Origin: Herbiconiux sp. A18JL235
GTDB lineage: Bacteria > Actinomycetota > Actinomycetes > Actinomycetales > Microbacteriaceae
NCBI RefSeq assembly: GCF_040939305.1
Contig: NZ_CP162511.1
Coordinates: 434,001-498,000, forward strand
DNA length: 64,000 nt
Direction of reading: 5' to 3'
The translations under genes were made by a program, and so were the position numbers. This document shows, piece by piece, positions 1 to 8,168 of this stretch. Within the stretch, counting starts at the first letter, position 1, and each line of letters starts with the position of its first letter. The notes under the pieces were generated by a model. It was not told where the DNA came from. It worked only from the letters and a program-made list of their open reading frames with translations, and did not search any database.

Positions 1-1378
1 GCTCCTCGACGCGTTCGGCCGCGCGGGTGACGAACTCGACGTCGCTGTCGTGGAAGGGCTCCCACATGTGCATCTCGTTAGGGAACGAGAGCACCACCAC
101 GCTCGGGTGCCGGCGCACGAGCCGCAACAGCTCGGCGACCTGCTCCACCTCGGGGTCGAGGTCGTCGCGCACCGGTTCGAAGCAGTGCCATTGCAGGGGA
201 GCGTCTTGATAGATGAGGATGCCGAGCTCGTCGGCGCAGCGGTAGAACAGGTCGGGCAGTACCGAGACGTGGACACGCAGCACGTTGGCGTTCAGTGCGC
301 GCAGTTCGAGCAGGCGCTCGAGCAGCAGCTCACGATCGCCCGACCAGGCGGGCTCCCAGAGGTCGCCGATGGTGGTGGTGCCGCGCACGAACAGGGGTGT
401 GCCGCCGAGCTCGAGCGAGCCGTCGGCGAGGCGCTCGAAGCGGCGCACCCCGGTGCGCTGGGCGTGCCGGTCGAGCAGCTCGCCCGCCCGGCGCACCTCG
501 ATCTCGAGCACGAAGAGCTCGGGGGCGACAGGCGACCACTCGGGCAGCGCCGGCGGGTCGAGGGTGAGGGTGTGCCGGCCTGCGGGGTCGCCCCCCAGCT
601 CGGTGCTGGTCTCGGCGAGGACGGTGCCGTCGGATGCAGAGCGCAGCAGCACCTGCAGGGTGGCGGTCGCATCCTCCCCGGCCGCGGCGGCCGAAGCCCC
701 TGTCTCCAGTTCCACCTCGACGACCACGGCTGCATCGCCGAGCCGGCACCACGCATCCGTGATGCCGATCGCAGGCAGGGCCTCGAGCCGCACGGGCTGG
801 AGCAACCCCGTGCCTGCGGTCGGCAGACCCTCGCACACCGAGCCGAGACCCTTGCCGTGCGCGTCGCCGGCGTTCGGCGCACTGTCGGTGCCGTCCCACG
901 TCACCGAGTCGACGGCCCGCCTCGTGACGACGTCGATCTGCACCTCGTCGCGCCCGGCCCGGTCGAAGCGTGCGGAGAACGGTGCGAAGTACCCGCGGTG
1001 GTGGGCGAGCGCGACACCGTCGACGAACACCCACGCTTCATAGTCGGCGGCCCCCACGGTGAGGTTCAGGGTCTCGCCGAGCCCGTCGATGTCGCGCGCC
1101 GTGCTGCGGAAGTGGAGGTAGGGCGCGATCGCGGTGTGCGGAAGCTCCACCGGCGCGAAGTCGTCGTCGCCGCGGGCGTCGGCGACCGGCGCGCCGTCGC
1201 CCGGGGTGAATGTCTCGAGGGTGCGCACCCGCCACTGCAGCTGCACCCCGTCGCGGGTGGGGCTGTCGTCGAAGGCGCTGGGCGGGCCGGCGGCGGCGGC
1301 GAGGCGCGCCACCTCGGCGGCGAGCTCCGCGCCGGTCGTGATGGCGTGCGGGGCGTTCCAGTCGATGGTCTCGTTCAT
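1..1378 (-). CDS. GH2-family beta-glycosidase, 3' end beyond window
   Basis: About 459 residues are present, starting at the ATG at 1378; the C-terminus lies off the left edge. The N-terminal jelly-roll sugar-binding region and immunoglobulin-like middle domain lead into the start of the (beta/alpha)8 barrel. There I read RGTTTIGDLWEP, then LNANVLRVHVSVLPDLFY, and the acid/base region SFPNEMHMWEPF, where the Glu of NE is the expected proton donor of GH2. No signal peptide is visible, so the enzyme probably acts in the cytoplasm on oligosaccharides brought in by the importer encoded just upstream. It is the last visible gene of that operon, 47 bases after the permease stop. Substrate (mannoside, galactoside or glucuronide) cannot be told, because the nucleophile region is missing. 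Confidence 0.8.
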   Translation of the reverse strand, partial: MNETIDWNAPHAITTGAELAAEVARLAAAAGPPSAFDDSPTRDGVQLQWRVRTLETFTPGDGAPVADARGDDDFAPVELPHTAIAPYLHFRSTARDIDGLGETLNLTVGAADYEAWVFVDGVALAHHRGYFAPFSARFDRAGRDEVQIDVVTRRAVDSVTWDGTDSAPNAGDAHGKGLGSVCEGLPTAGTGLLQPVRLEALPAIGITDAWCRLGDAAVVVEVELETGASAAAAGEDATATLQVLLRSASDGTVLAETSTELGGDPAGRHTLTLDPPALPEWSPVAPELFVLEIEVRRAGELLDRHAQRTGVRRFERLADGSLELGGTPLFVRGTTTIGDLWEPAWSGDRELLLERLLELRALNANVLRVHVSVLPDLFYRCADELGILIYQDAPLQWHCFEPVRDDLDPEVEQVAELLRLVRRHPSVVVLSFPNEMHMWEPFHDSDVEFVTRAAERVEE

Positions 1379-1425
1379 CGTCGCTTTCGGGTTCGTCGTC
1401 TCGTGCGGGGTCGTCGGGTGCGGGG

Positions 1426-2301
1426 TCACTTCACGGCGCCCAGGGTGAGGCCGTTGCGCAGGTACTTCTGCATGAAGAGGAAGAGGATGATGAGAGGGAT
1501 GATCGACAGCAGCGACCCGGTGATCACCAGCGGGTACATCACGGTGCTGCCGGCCGCGGGGAAGGTCGCCTGGTTGTTCCACCCGGTGAGCCCGAGGGTC
1601 ACGGGGTACATGTTCACGTCGTTCAGCACGAGCAGCGGCAGCAGGTAGTTGTTCCACGTGTTCACGAACGAGATGAGGAACACCGTCGCGAGCCCCGGCG
1701 ACACGATCGGCAGCACGATGCCGCTGATGATGCGCGGCTCCCCCGCCCCGTCGACGCGAGCGGCGTCGAGCAGCTCGTCGGGCACCGCCGACGCGGTGTA
1801 GAGCCGCATGAGGTAGAGGCCGAACGGGCTGGCGATGGAGGGGAGGATGATCGCCCACGGGGTGTTCACGAGACCCGCGCCGCTCAGCATCTGGTAGGTC
1901 GGGATGGCGAGCGCCGTGGTCGGCACCATCATCGCCGCCATGATCGTCCAGAACAGCGCCGACCGCCCGCGGAACTCCCACTTCGCGAAGGCGTAGCCGG
2001 CGAGGAAGCAGACCAGGGTGGCGCCGAGGGCGCTCGCCGTTGAATAGAGGAGTGTGTTCCCCATCCAGCGCAGGAAGATGCCGTCGCGCTGCGCGAACAC
2101 GTCGACGATGTTCTGCCAGAGCTGGGGTGTGTCGGAGAACCAGAAGCCGAAGCTCGTGTAGAGCTGGCTGTTCGACTTGGTGGCGTTGATGACGAGCCAG
2201 AGCATCGGCGCCAGGATGTACAGCGCGAAGCCGATGAACACCACCGTCGCCAGCGCGCTGGTCGGGTCGCGGTCGATGCGGCGGGAGGTGCGGATGCTCA
2301 T
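1426..2301 (-). CDS. Carbohydrate ABC transporter permease, MalG type
   Basis: A 291-residue inner-membrane permease with about six membrane segments, beginning MSIRTSRRIDRDPTSALATV. The cytoplasmic EAA loop reads DELLDAARVDGAGEPRI, the coupling site for the ATPase. The ATG at 2301 overlaps the upstream permease stop by four bases (ATGA), so the two are translationally coupled; the open frame extends further upstream but is not needed. Together with the MalF-like permease and the lipoprotein it forms a CUT1-type oligosaccharide importer. No ATPase is encoded here, which is usual in actinobacteria, where one shared MsiK-like ATPase often serves many such importers. Confidence 0.9.
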   Translation of the reverse strand: MSIRTSRRIDRDPTSALATVVFIGFALYILAPMLWLVINATKSNSQLYTSFGFWFSDTPQLWQNIVDVFAQRDGIFLRWMGNTLLYSTASALGATLVCFLAGYAFAKWEFRGRSALFWTIMAAMMVPTTALAIPTYQMLSGAGLVNTPWAIILPSIASPFGLYLMRLYTASAVPDELLDAARVDGAGEPRIISGIVLPIVSPGLATVFLISFVNTWNNYLLPLLVLNDVNMYPVTLGLTGWNNQATFPAAGSTVMYPLVITGSLLSIIPLIILFLFMQKYLRNGLTLGAVK

Positions 2302-3191
2302 GAGTCGACTCGATTCGCCTTGCGGGTGATGCGGAGGTACACCAGGGCGACCAGCCCCACCAGCGCGGCGAGCACGAAGGAGAGCGTCGCCACGTAGTTG
2401 AGCTGCCGGCCGGCTCCCGCGAGGGTGTAGGCGTACAGGTTGGGGGTGAAGTCGTTGGGGATGGAGGTGGGCGCGAGCGGCTGCAGCACGAACGGCTCGG
2501 TGAACAGCTGGAGCGACCCGACGATGGCGAAGATGACGACCATGGTGACGATGGGCGCGACGAGCGGCACCTTGATGCTGAGGGCGATGCGCCAGGTGCT
2601 CGCGCCGTCGAGCCGAGCGGCCTCCACCACATCGTGGCCGATGGTCTGCAGGCCCGTGTAGAAGATGATCATGTTGTAGCCGGCCCAGCTCCACAGCCCG
2701 ATGTTCACGATCGACCACAGCACCGCGTCGTCGCTCAGCAGGTTGGGGCCGGGGAGGCCGAGCTGTTCGGCGACGAAGTTGAGCGGGCTGATCGAGGGCC
2801 CGTAGAGGAACCCCCACATGAGCGTCGCGATCACGCCGGGTACGGCGTAGGGGAGGAAGAAGACGAGCCGGTACAGCCCGCGCGTCTTCACCGCCTTGGC
2901 GTCGAGCACGAGCGCGAGGCCGAGCGGCACGATCACGAGCAGTGGCACGAAGACGAGCGCGTACAGCACGATGCGCCCGAAGCCGGCCCAGAAGTCGCTG
3001 TCGGTGAAAGCCTTGACGTAGTTGTCGACACCGACGAACGACACCCCGCCGATGAGCCGGTCGACGAACAGGCTGTTGTAGAGGGCGAGCAGGATGGGCG
3101 CCACGACGAAGACGACGAAGGCGACGACGAACGGGGCGACGAGCAGGTACGGGATGAGCCGTCGCCTGCGGGCCGATGAGCTGACTGACAT
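2298..3191 (-). CDS. Carbohydrate ABC transporter permease, MalF type
   Basis: A 297-residue membrane protein starting MSVSSSARRRRLIPYLLVAP, chosen because AGAAGGAG precedes the ATG at 3191 by a normal distance. Six hydrophobic segments are visible and the EAA loop reads HDVVEAARLDGASTWRI. It pairs with the MalG-type permease that it overlaps by four bases. It is separated from the upstream binding-protein gene by a strong hairpin at 3209-3247, which probably lowers permease expression relative to the binding protein. Confidence 0.9.
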   Translation of the reverse strand: MSVSSSARRRRLIPYLLVAPFVVAFVVFVVAPILLALYNSLFVDRLIGGVSFVGVDNYVKAFTDSDFWAGFGRIVLYALVFVPLLVIVPLGLALVLDAKAVKTRGLYRLVFFLPYAVPGVIATLMWGFLYGPSISPLNFVAEQLGLPGPNLLSDDAVLWSIVNIGLWSWAGYNMIIFYTGLQTIGHDVVEAARLDGASTWRIALSIKVPLVAPIVTMVVIFAIVGSLQLFTEPFVLQPLAPTSIPNDFTPNLYAYTLAGAGRQLNYVATLSFVLAALVGLVALVYLRITRKANRVDS

Positions 3192-3208
3192 GGTGATCTC
3201 CTTCTCAG

Positions 3209-3247
3209 CGGTTCGCGGGGGCCCCTCGGCGGAGCCCCCGCGAACCG
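3209..3247 (-). terminator. Hairpin between binding protein and permease genes
   Basis: Perfect 14-bp arms, CGGTTCGCGGGGGC at 3209-3222 and its complement at 3234-3247, with an 11-base loop. It starts about 10 bases after the binding-protein stop and is not followed by a U-run in the direction of transcription. Such hairpins usually protect the 3' end of the binding-protein message or cause partial termination. Confidence 0.7.
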
Positions 3248-3256
3248 GTCGAGCGA

Positions 3257-4573
3257 CTACTCGCTGACCGTGAAGCCCTGGTCGGTGGCGAAGTCGGTCA
3301 CCGTCGACTGGATCTCGGCCATCGCCTCCTCCGGCGTCAGCTTGCCCTTGGTCATGTCGCCGAGCTTCTCGTTGAAGGCGCTCATCACGGTCGAGGAGAA
3401 CGGGCTCCACTCCCAGCCGTCGGGCACGGTGGTCATGGCCTCGGCGAACACGGCCTTCGAGGCCTGACCGCCGTAGAAGTCGACCGGGGTGGCGAGGAAC
3501 TCGTCGTTCTCGGCGTACTGCTTCAGCACCGGGAAGCCGGCGTTCGGCAGCTTCGAGATGCGCTCGTCATGGCCCGCGAACTCCGCGAAGAGTGCTGCTG
3601 CCTGCTTGTTGGCGCTCTGCTCGGTGACCGCGTAGGCGCTGCCGCCCCAGAGGGCCGATGCGGGCGTGCCCGCCTTCCAGGTGGGGAGGGGCGCGACGGT
3701 CCACTTGCCGGCGTTCGTGCCCTCCGCTGCCGGTGCGGTGAGCTGCTCGCTCCAGGCCGCGGCGAGCATGCTGCCGATGGTGTCTTCGGCGATCGCCTTG
3801 TTCCAGTCGGGGGAGTAGACGGGGATGCTCGACACCAGGTCGCGCTGCACCAGGTCGTTCCAGAACGACACCACGTCGACAGCCTCCTGCGAGTCGTAGT
3901 CGATGCCGATGGTGTCGCCGTCGATGTGGATGGGGAAGACCGAGGCCTGCCAGAGCATCTGCTGCGTGTTCGTGTCGGCGAACGGCGAGTTCGCGATGTA
4001 GGAGTCGGGGTAGGCGGCCTTATAGGCCTCCGCCGCTTTCGCGAACTCGTCCCAGGTGGTGGGCACGGCGATGCCGGCCTGCTCGAACAGGTCGGTGCGG
4101 TAGGCCAGCGCCATGGGGCCGGCGTCGCTCGGGATGCCGTAGAGCGTTCCGTCGATGGTGGCGAGGCCGATGGTGGCGTCGGTGAAGTCGCCCGCGATCT
4201 CGTCGGCGCCGAGCGCCGAGAGCGAGGTGATGTCTTTCGACAGCGCCCACTGCGGGATCATGTCGAACTCCACCATGGTGACGTCGGGTGCGCCCGAGCC
4301 AGCCTCGAAGGCTGTCTGGATCTGCTGGTAGAGCGTGTTGCCGTCGCCCTGGTGCACGAGGGTGACGTCGATGTTCGGGTACTCCTCCTCGAACATCTTC
4401 ACCGTGTCTTCGACGGTGGTCTCCCAGCTCCACACGGTGATGGAGCCGCTCACCTCGTCGGGGTCGGGTGCGCTCGGCGTCGCGCCCGAGCATCCCGCGA
4501 GCAATGCGGTGCCGGCGATCGTCGCGCCGATCGCCGCGAGGAGTCTGCCTCTGTTCCTTCGGCCTAGTGCCAT
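3257..4573 (-). CDS. Sugar-binding lipoprotein of ABC importer (family 1 SBP)
   Basis: A 438-residue extracellular solute-binding protein. The N-terminus has a basic region, a hydrophobic stretch and the lipobox LLAGC, so the mature protein would be anchored by a lipid at its cysteine. The body begins SGSITVWSWETTVEDTVKMF, typical of family 1 oligosaccharide binding proteins (MalE/UgpB-like). It is the first gene of a minus-strand operon with two permeases and a GH2 glycosidase. The ligand is not identifiable but is expected to be the substrate of that glycosidase. Confidence 0.9.
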   Translation of the reverse strand: MALGRRNRGRLLAAIGATIAGTALLAGCSGATPSAPDPDEVSGSITVWSWETTVEDTVKMFEEEYPNIDVTLVHQGDGNTLYQQIQTAFEAGSGAPDVTMVEFDMIPQWALSKDITSLSALGADEIAGDFTDATIGLATIDGTLYGIPSDAGPMALAYRTDLFEQAGIAVPTTWDEFAKAAEAYKAAYPDSYIANSPFADTNTQQMLWQASVFPIHIDGDTIGIDYDSQEAVDVVSFWNDLVQRDLVSSIPVYSPDWNKAIAEDTIGSMLAAAWSEQLTAPAAEGTNAGKWTVAPLPTWKAGTPASALWGGSAYAVTEQSANKQAAALFAEFAGHDERISKLPNAGFPVLKQYAENDEFLATPVDFYGGQASKAVFAEAMTTVPDGWEWSPFSSTVMSAFNEKLGDMTKGKLTPEEAMAEIQSTVTDFATDQGFTVSE

Positions 4574-4669
4574 GGGTGTTCCGTCCTGTCTGTCGCTGTC
4601 GAGTCGAGCCCGGCGGCTCGCGTGCCCTCAGACGATCGAGCTGCATCGTCGCAACCGGCCACGGAGGTG

Positions 4670-4699
4670 ACAGTAATCACTCACCGCGTCTGAGGTCAA
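4670..4699 (-). promoter_or_regulatory. Predicted promoter of the binding-protein/GH2 operon
   Basis: On the minus strand a -35 TTGACC (4694-4699) is followed after 18 bases by TACTGT (4670-4675), which fits TANNNT. It lies about 100 bases upstream of the binding-protein start. A 20-bp motif shared with the promoter at 8132-8151 lies just upstream. Confidence 0.45.
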
Positions 4700-4725
4700 C
4701 CGTTGTGTTTTACATCGCAACATGT

Positions 4726-4745
4726 TTGTAACACGATGCGAGCAA
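4726..4745. promoter_or_regulatory. Shared 20-bp putative operator, copy 1
   Basis: TTGTAACACGATGCGAGCAA matches TTGTTACATCATGCAAGCAA at 8132-8151 in 16 of 20 positions. A second, partly palindromic stretch, TTGTGTTTTACATCGCAA, lies at 4703-4720. The position in the divergent region between the importer operon and the acetyltransferase suggests a transcription-factor site. The regulator is not identifiable; no obvious partner gene lies adjacent in the window. Confidence 0.45.
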
Positions 4746-4760
4746 ATTGGAGAGGCTGGC

Positions 4761-6092
4761 ATGGCGCTCATGAACGATGCCCGCTATTCTCGGTGCATGG
4801 TTTCGCATCCCGAGCACGTCGCCTACCGCTTCGACGCCTTTCCCGCCCGGCGGGACGCGGAGGGAGTCGACCCGCGCTGCGACGCCTGGCTCGACGCCAT
4901 GAGCCTCGGCTTCCTGGTGCCACAGGCCTCGCCGCAGCACCGGCATCGTCTCGCGAGCTGGCTCGCGGACGACGGGGCCGTGCTCGACGCGGCGTGGCCC
5001 GAGAGCTCGCGCCCGGGTGCGCTGCAGGCGCCGGTGGCGACCTTCGCCGACTACGGCAAGCCGCTCACGGTCGCGGTGGGGCGCGAGCTGGAGACCCACC
5101 TCGTGGCCTACGTCACGGTGCGGCCGACCCATCGCCGGCGCGGACTGCTGAGGCAGCTCATGGAGCGGTCGCTCGGCCGCGCGGTCGAGGCGGGCCGGCC
5201 CCTGGCCGCGCTCACCGCGAGCGAGGGCGCCATCTACGGCCGCTTCGGCTTCGGTCCGGCCACGTCGACGGTCTCCGTCGTGCTCGACTCCTCGAAGCCG
5301 TTCGCGCTCGCTGCTCCGCTCGTGCACAGCGTGGAGCTCGTGACCGAGGAGTTCGCCGCCGAGCAGTCGGAGCGGGTGTTCGACCGGTTCCACGGCGCCA
5401 GGGTGGGTTCGATCGGCAGGCCCTCCTCGTACCCTGAACAGACCCTGCACCCCTACTCGCCCACGGGTGACGCCGACGCCGCCGTGCGCTACGCGGCCGC
5501 CTTCGCCGCCGACGGCTCGGTCGACGCGGTGCTCTGCTACCGGCCTTCGGGCTGGACGGGCGAGCCCGGTTCGATCGAGGTCGTCGACCTGGTCGCGGCG
5601 GACACCGCCTCTGAGCTCGCGCTCTGGGACTTCCTCGCCGGGGTCGACATGGTCGATACGGTCACCTGGCGGCACGCTCCGGTCGACCCCGTGCTGCCCT
5701 GGGCGGTGACCGACCCCGACAGCGTGCGCGTCGAGCGCCAGCGCAACGCGGTCTGGCTCCGCGTGCTCGACGTGGCGGAGGCCTTCTCGGCACGCGGGTA
5801 CGAACGCGACGGCGAGCTGGTGTTCTCGGTGAGCGACCCGCAGGGGTACGCCGCGGGCGCCTACCGTCTCGTCGTGCGGGAGGGGGCGGGCCGTGTGGAG
5901 CGCGTCGCAGCCGACGTGCCCGTCGACCTCGAGCTCGACGCACCCACGCTCGCGAGCCTGTACCTCGGTGGCACGGAGGGGCGTGCCGTGGCCCGGTCGG
6001 GGAGGATGCGCGAGCTCACCCCGGGCGCCGCAGACCGCTTCGCACGCCTGCTGCGTACCGACAGCGCTCCTTACGGGGTCACGGAGTTCTGA
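4761..6092 (+). CDS. Eis-like GNAT N-acetyltransferase
   Basis: About 443 residues, resembling the Eis/enhanced intracellular survival family: two GNAT-like domains and a C-terminal SCP2-like domain. The acetyl-CoA loop is visible in TVRPTHRRRGLLRQLM. Tyr of AIYGRFGFG matches the general acid of Eis, and the protein ends in Phe (GVTEF), whose terminal carboxylate is the catalytic base in Eis. I prefer the ATG at 4761 because GGAGAGG precedes it closely; the ATG at 4797 would also give a family-like N-terminus. The likely role is acetylation of amines, possibly aminoglycosides or polyamines. It is divergent from the sugar operon and need not share its function. Confidence 0.8.
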   Translation: MALMNDARYSRCMVSHPEHVAYRFDAFPARRDAEGVDPRCDAWLDAMSLGFLVPQASPQHRHRLASWLADDGAVLDAAWPESSRPGALQAPVATFADYGKPLTVAVGRELETHLVAYVTVRPTHRRRGLLRQLMERSLGRAVEAGRPLAALTASEGAIYGRFGFGPATSTVSVVLDSSKPFALAAPLVHSVELVTEEFAAEQSERVFDRFHGARVGSIGRPSSYPEQTLHPYSPTGDADAAVRYAAAFAADGSVDAVLCYRPSGWTGEPGSIEVVDLVAADTASELALWDFLAGVDMVDTVTWRHAPVDPVLPWAVTDPDSVRVERQRNAVWLRVLDVAEAFSARGYERDGELVFSVSDPQGYAAGAYRLVVREGAGRVERVAADVPVDLELDAPTLASLYLGGTEGRAVARSGRMRELTPGAADRFARLLRTDSAPYGVTEF

Positions 6093-6116
6093 GCCGCGCA
6101 TCCGTTCGCCCGTCGC

Positions 6117-6923
6117 TCAGTCGAGGTACCAGCCGCCGTCGACGACGAGCGACTGGCCGGTGATGAACGAGGAGCGCTCCTCGGCGAGGAACGCCACCGC
6201 GTGCGCGACGTCGTCGACGGTGCCCCGCCGCGGAACCGACTGCACCTCGGCCATGCGCTTCGCCAGCGCCTCCTGGTCGGGGAACGAGGCCAGCTCCGAC
6301 TCCGTCTGGATGGCGCCCGGGAGCACCGCGTTCACGGTCACTCCGCTCGCCCCGAGCTCGCGCGCCAGCGCGCGGGTGAACCCGATCACGCCGCCCTTGG
6401 CTGAGACGTAGTCGAGCAGGTGCCGCTGGCCGCCCAGGTAGGTGACCGAGGAGAGGTTGACGATGCGCCCCCATCCGGCGGCCTCCATCGCGGGCGCGAC
6501 CGCGCGCGAGACGAGGAACGCCGAGCGGAGGTTCACGCGCAGCGCGTCGTCCCAGTCGGCCGGCGTGATGGTGCGCCAGTCGCGGTGCCGGCTGAGCCCG
6601 GCGTTGTTCACGAGCACCTCGACCTCGCCGAGGCGCTCCCGCACCCGGGCGATGGCGGCGGTCACCGAGGCGTCGTCGCCGACATCGGCGAGCTCGGAGA
6701 CGACGGCGGCGAAGGCACCCGCCCCCGGGGCGGGCCCGGCCGCGGCGAGCTGCCGGGCGGTCTCGTGCACGAGGGGGTCGATGTCGAGCAGGGCCACCGC
6801 GTGCCCGTCGGCGTGGAACCGGGCGGCGACGGCCTTGCCGATGCCCTGAGCCGCGCCGGTGACGACGACGACCCGCGGGCGGGCGGCGGAGAGATTCTCG
6901 CGCGCGGAGCCGCCGTCAGTCAC
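6117..6923 (-). CDS. SDR-family NAD(P)-dependent dehydrogenase
   Basis: A 268-residue classical short-chain dehydrogenase. The Rossmann motif is TGAAQGIG, followed by NNAG, the catalytic Ser in NLSS and the YVSAKGG catalytic Tyr/Lys. It ends with the usual GQSLVVDGGWYLD. The start at 6923 overlaps the stop of the upstream enolase-superfamily gene by eight bases, so the two are co-translated. In the context of an acid-sugar dehydratase and a rhamnosidase it may oxidise a sugar or a keto-deoxy acid, as in the non-phosphorylative rhamnose route, but this is inference. Confidence 0.85.
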   Translation of the reverse strand: MTDGGSARENLSAARPRVVVVTGAAQGIGKAVAARFHADGHAVALLDIDPLVHETARQLAAAGPAPGAGAFAAVVSELADVGDDASVTAAIARVRERLGEVEVLVNNAGLSRHRDWRTITPADWDDALRVNLRSAFLVSRAVAPAMEAAGWGRIVNLSSVTYLGGQRHLLDYVSAKGGVIGFTRALARELGASGVTVNAVLPGAIQTESELASFPDQEALAKRMAEVQSVPRRGTVDDVAHAVAFLAEERSSFITGQSLVVDGGWYLD

Positions 6924-8106
6924 GACGCGACACCTGCCGCACCAGGCCCGGCTGGGCGAGGTACTGCTCGGTCAGCTCCGCACCGAGGCCGGGGCGGTCG
7001 GGTGCCGCCATGAGGCCGCCGCTGCGGGTCCACTCGGTGTCGACCATCGAGGGGTAGACGTCGCTGAGGTAGCTGCGCAGCACCTCCTGGTAGGCCACAG
7101 TCTGATTGGCCATGGCCAGGTGCAGTCCCGCGAGCAGATTGATCGGACCGGTGCAGTCGTGCATCGACGCCACGACGCCGTGGGCCGAGGTGAGCGCGAG
7201 GATCTTCTGCGCCTCGCTGATGCCCCCGCACCAGCTGGGGTCGAGGTGGAGGTACTGGATGGCGCCCTGCTCGAGCAGCTGCCGGTACTGCCAGCGCCCA
7301 CCCAGGTACTCGCTCGCGGCCAGCGGCACGGGTGAGCGCTCGGAGAGCCAGCGCAGGGTCGCGGGATCGTGCGCGAGCACGAAGTCCTCGGCCCACTGGA
7401 TGTCGAACTCCGCGACCGACTGCAGGATCTTGAGAGCGGGCGACGCGTCCCACTGAGCGTGCCCCTCGAGCATGATCTCGAGGTCGTCGCCGACGGCGTC
7501 TCGGATGCGCTCCACCACCGAGCGGCCCGCCCTCACCTCGGCGGAGGAGATGCGCATGCCGCCGTATTGCTGGGCGGCGGCGTCGAAGGGCCAGACCTTC
7601 ATGCCCACGAAGCCCTCGTCGCGCAGTTCTTGCGCGAGCCCGCCCGGGTCGTTCGCCGCGCGCCACAGGTCGTCGGGGCCGGCCTGGCCGCCGCGGCCCA
7701 CGTGGGTCGATGCCGCGTAGGCGATTCCGGCGCAGGTGTTGTAGACGGCCACTCCCGCTCGGGAGGGCTCAGCGCCCCCGAGGAGGGCGTAGACGGGTGC
7801 GCCGGCGGCCTTGCCCTTGAGGTCCCAGAGGGCGAGGTCGATCGCCGAGATGGCCCGCATGTCGGTGCCGCCGCCCACCCGGCGGGCCGACTGTGCGTAG
7901 AGGGTGTCCCAGACGGAGTCGTGAAGCGCGTCGGCGCCGAGAACGACGGGCGCGATCGCCTCGTGCACGTAGGCTGCCACGGTCTTCGGCGTGTAGTAGG
8001 TCTCGCCGAGACCGGTGATGCCCTCATCGGTGTGCAGCAGCACGAAGGTCACCGACGGTGAGGGCCCCTCGGGCTGCGAGAGGGTCTCGATGGCGGTGAT
8101 CTTCAT
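6916..8106 (-). CDS. Enolase-superfamily (mandelate racemase type) acid-sugar dehydratase
   Basis: A 396-residue protein with an N-terminal capping domain and a (beta/alpha)7 barrel. Visible active-site pieces are the Lys of GMKVWPFD, the metal ligands Glu in MLEGHAQWD, Glu in IQWAEDF and Glu in LAASEYLGG, and His in SMHDCTGP. Members of this group dehydrate aldonic or uronic acid derivatives to 2-keto-3-deoxy acids. The exact substrate is unknown; L-rhamnonate or a galactonate/fuconate-type acid would suit the neighbouring GH78 gene. The ATG is preceded by AAGGAGCA. Confidence 0.82.
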   Translation of the reverse strand: MKITAIETLSQPEGPSPSVTFVLLHTDEGITGLGETYYTPKTVAAYVHEAIAPVVLGADALHDSVWDTLYAQSARRVGGGTDMRAISAIDLALWDLKGKAAGAPVYALLGGAEPSRAGVAVYNTCAGIAYAASTHVGRGGQAGPDDLWRAANDPGGLAQELRDEGFVGMKVWPFDAAAQQYGGMRISSAEVRAGRSVVERIRDAVGDDLEIMLEGHAQWDASPALKILQSVAEFDIQWAEDFVLAHDPATLRWLSERSPVPLAASEYLGGRWQYRQLLEQGAIQYLHLDPSWCGGISEAQKILALTSAHGVVASMHDCTGPINLLAGLHLAMANQTVAYQEVLRSYLSDVYPSMVDTEWTRSGGLMAAPDRPGLGAELTEQYLAQPGLVRQVSRRD

Positions 8107-8131
8107 GGGGGTGCTCCTTCGGTCGAATCGC

Positions 8132-8168
8132 TTGTTACATCATGCAAGCAATACGTTTCACATATCAA
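8132..8168 (-). promoter_or_regulatory. Promoter with shared 20-bp operator, copy 2
   Basis: On the minus strand TTGATA (8163-8168) and CATGAT (8139-8144) are separated by 18 bases. The motif TTGTTACATCATGCAAGCAA (8132-8151) covers the -10, which suggests repression. It lies between the rhamnosidase stop and the dehydratase start, so the dehydratase/SDR pair may be controlled apart from the glycosidases and together with the operon at 1-4573. Confidence 0.45.
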
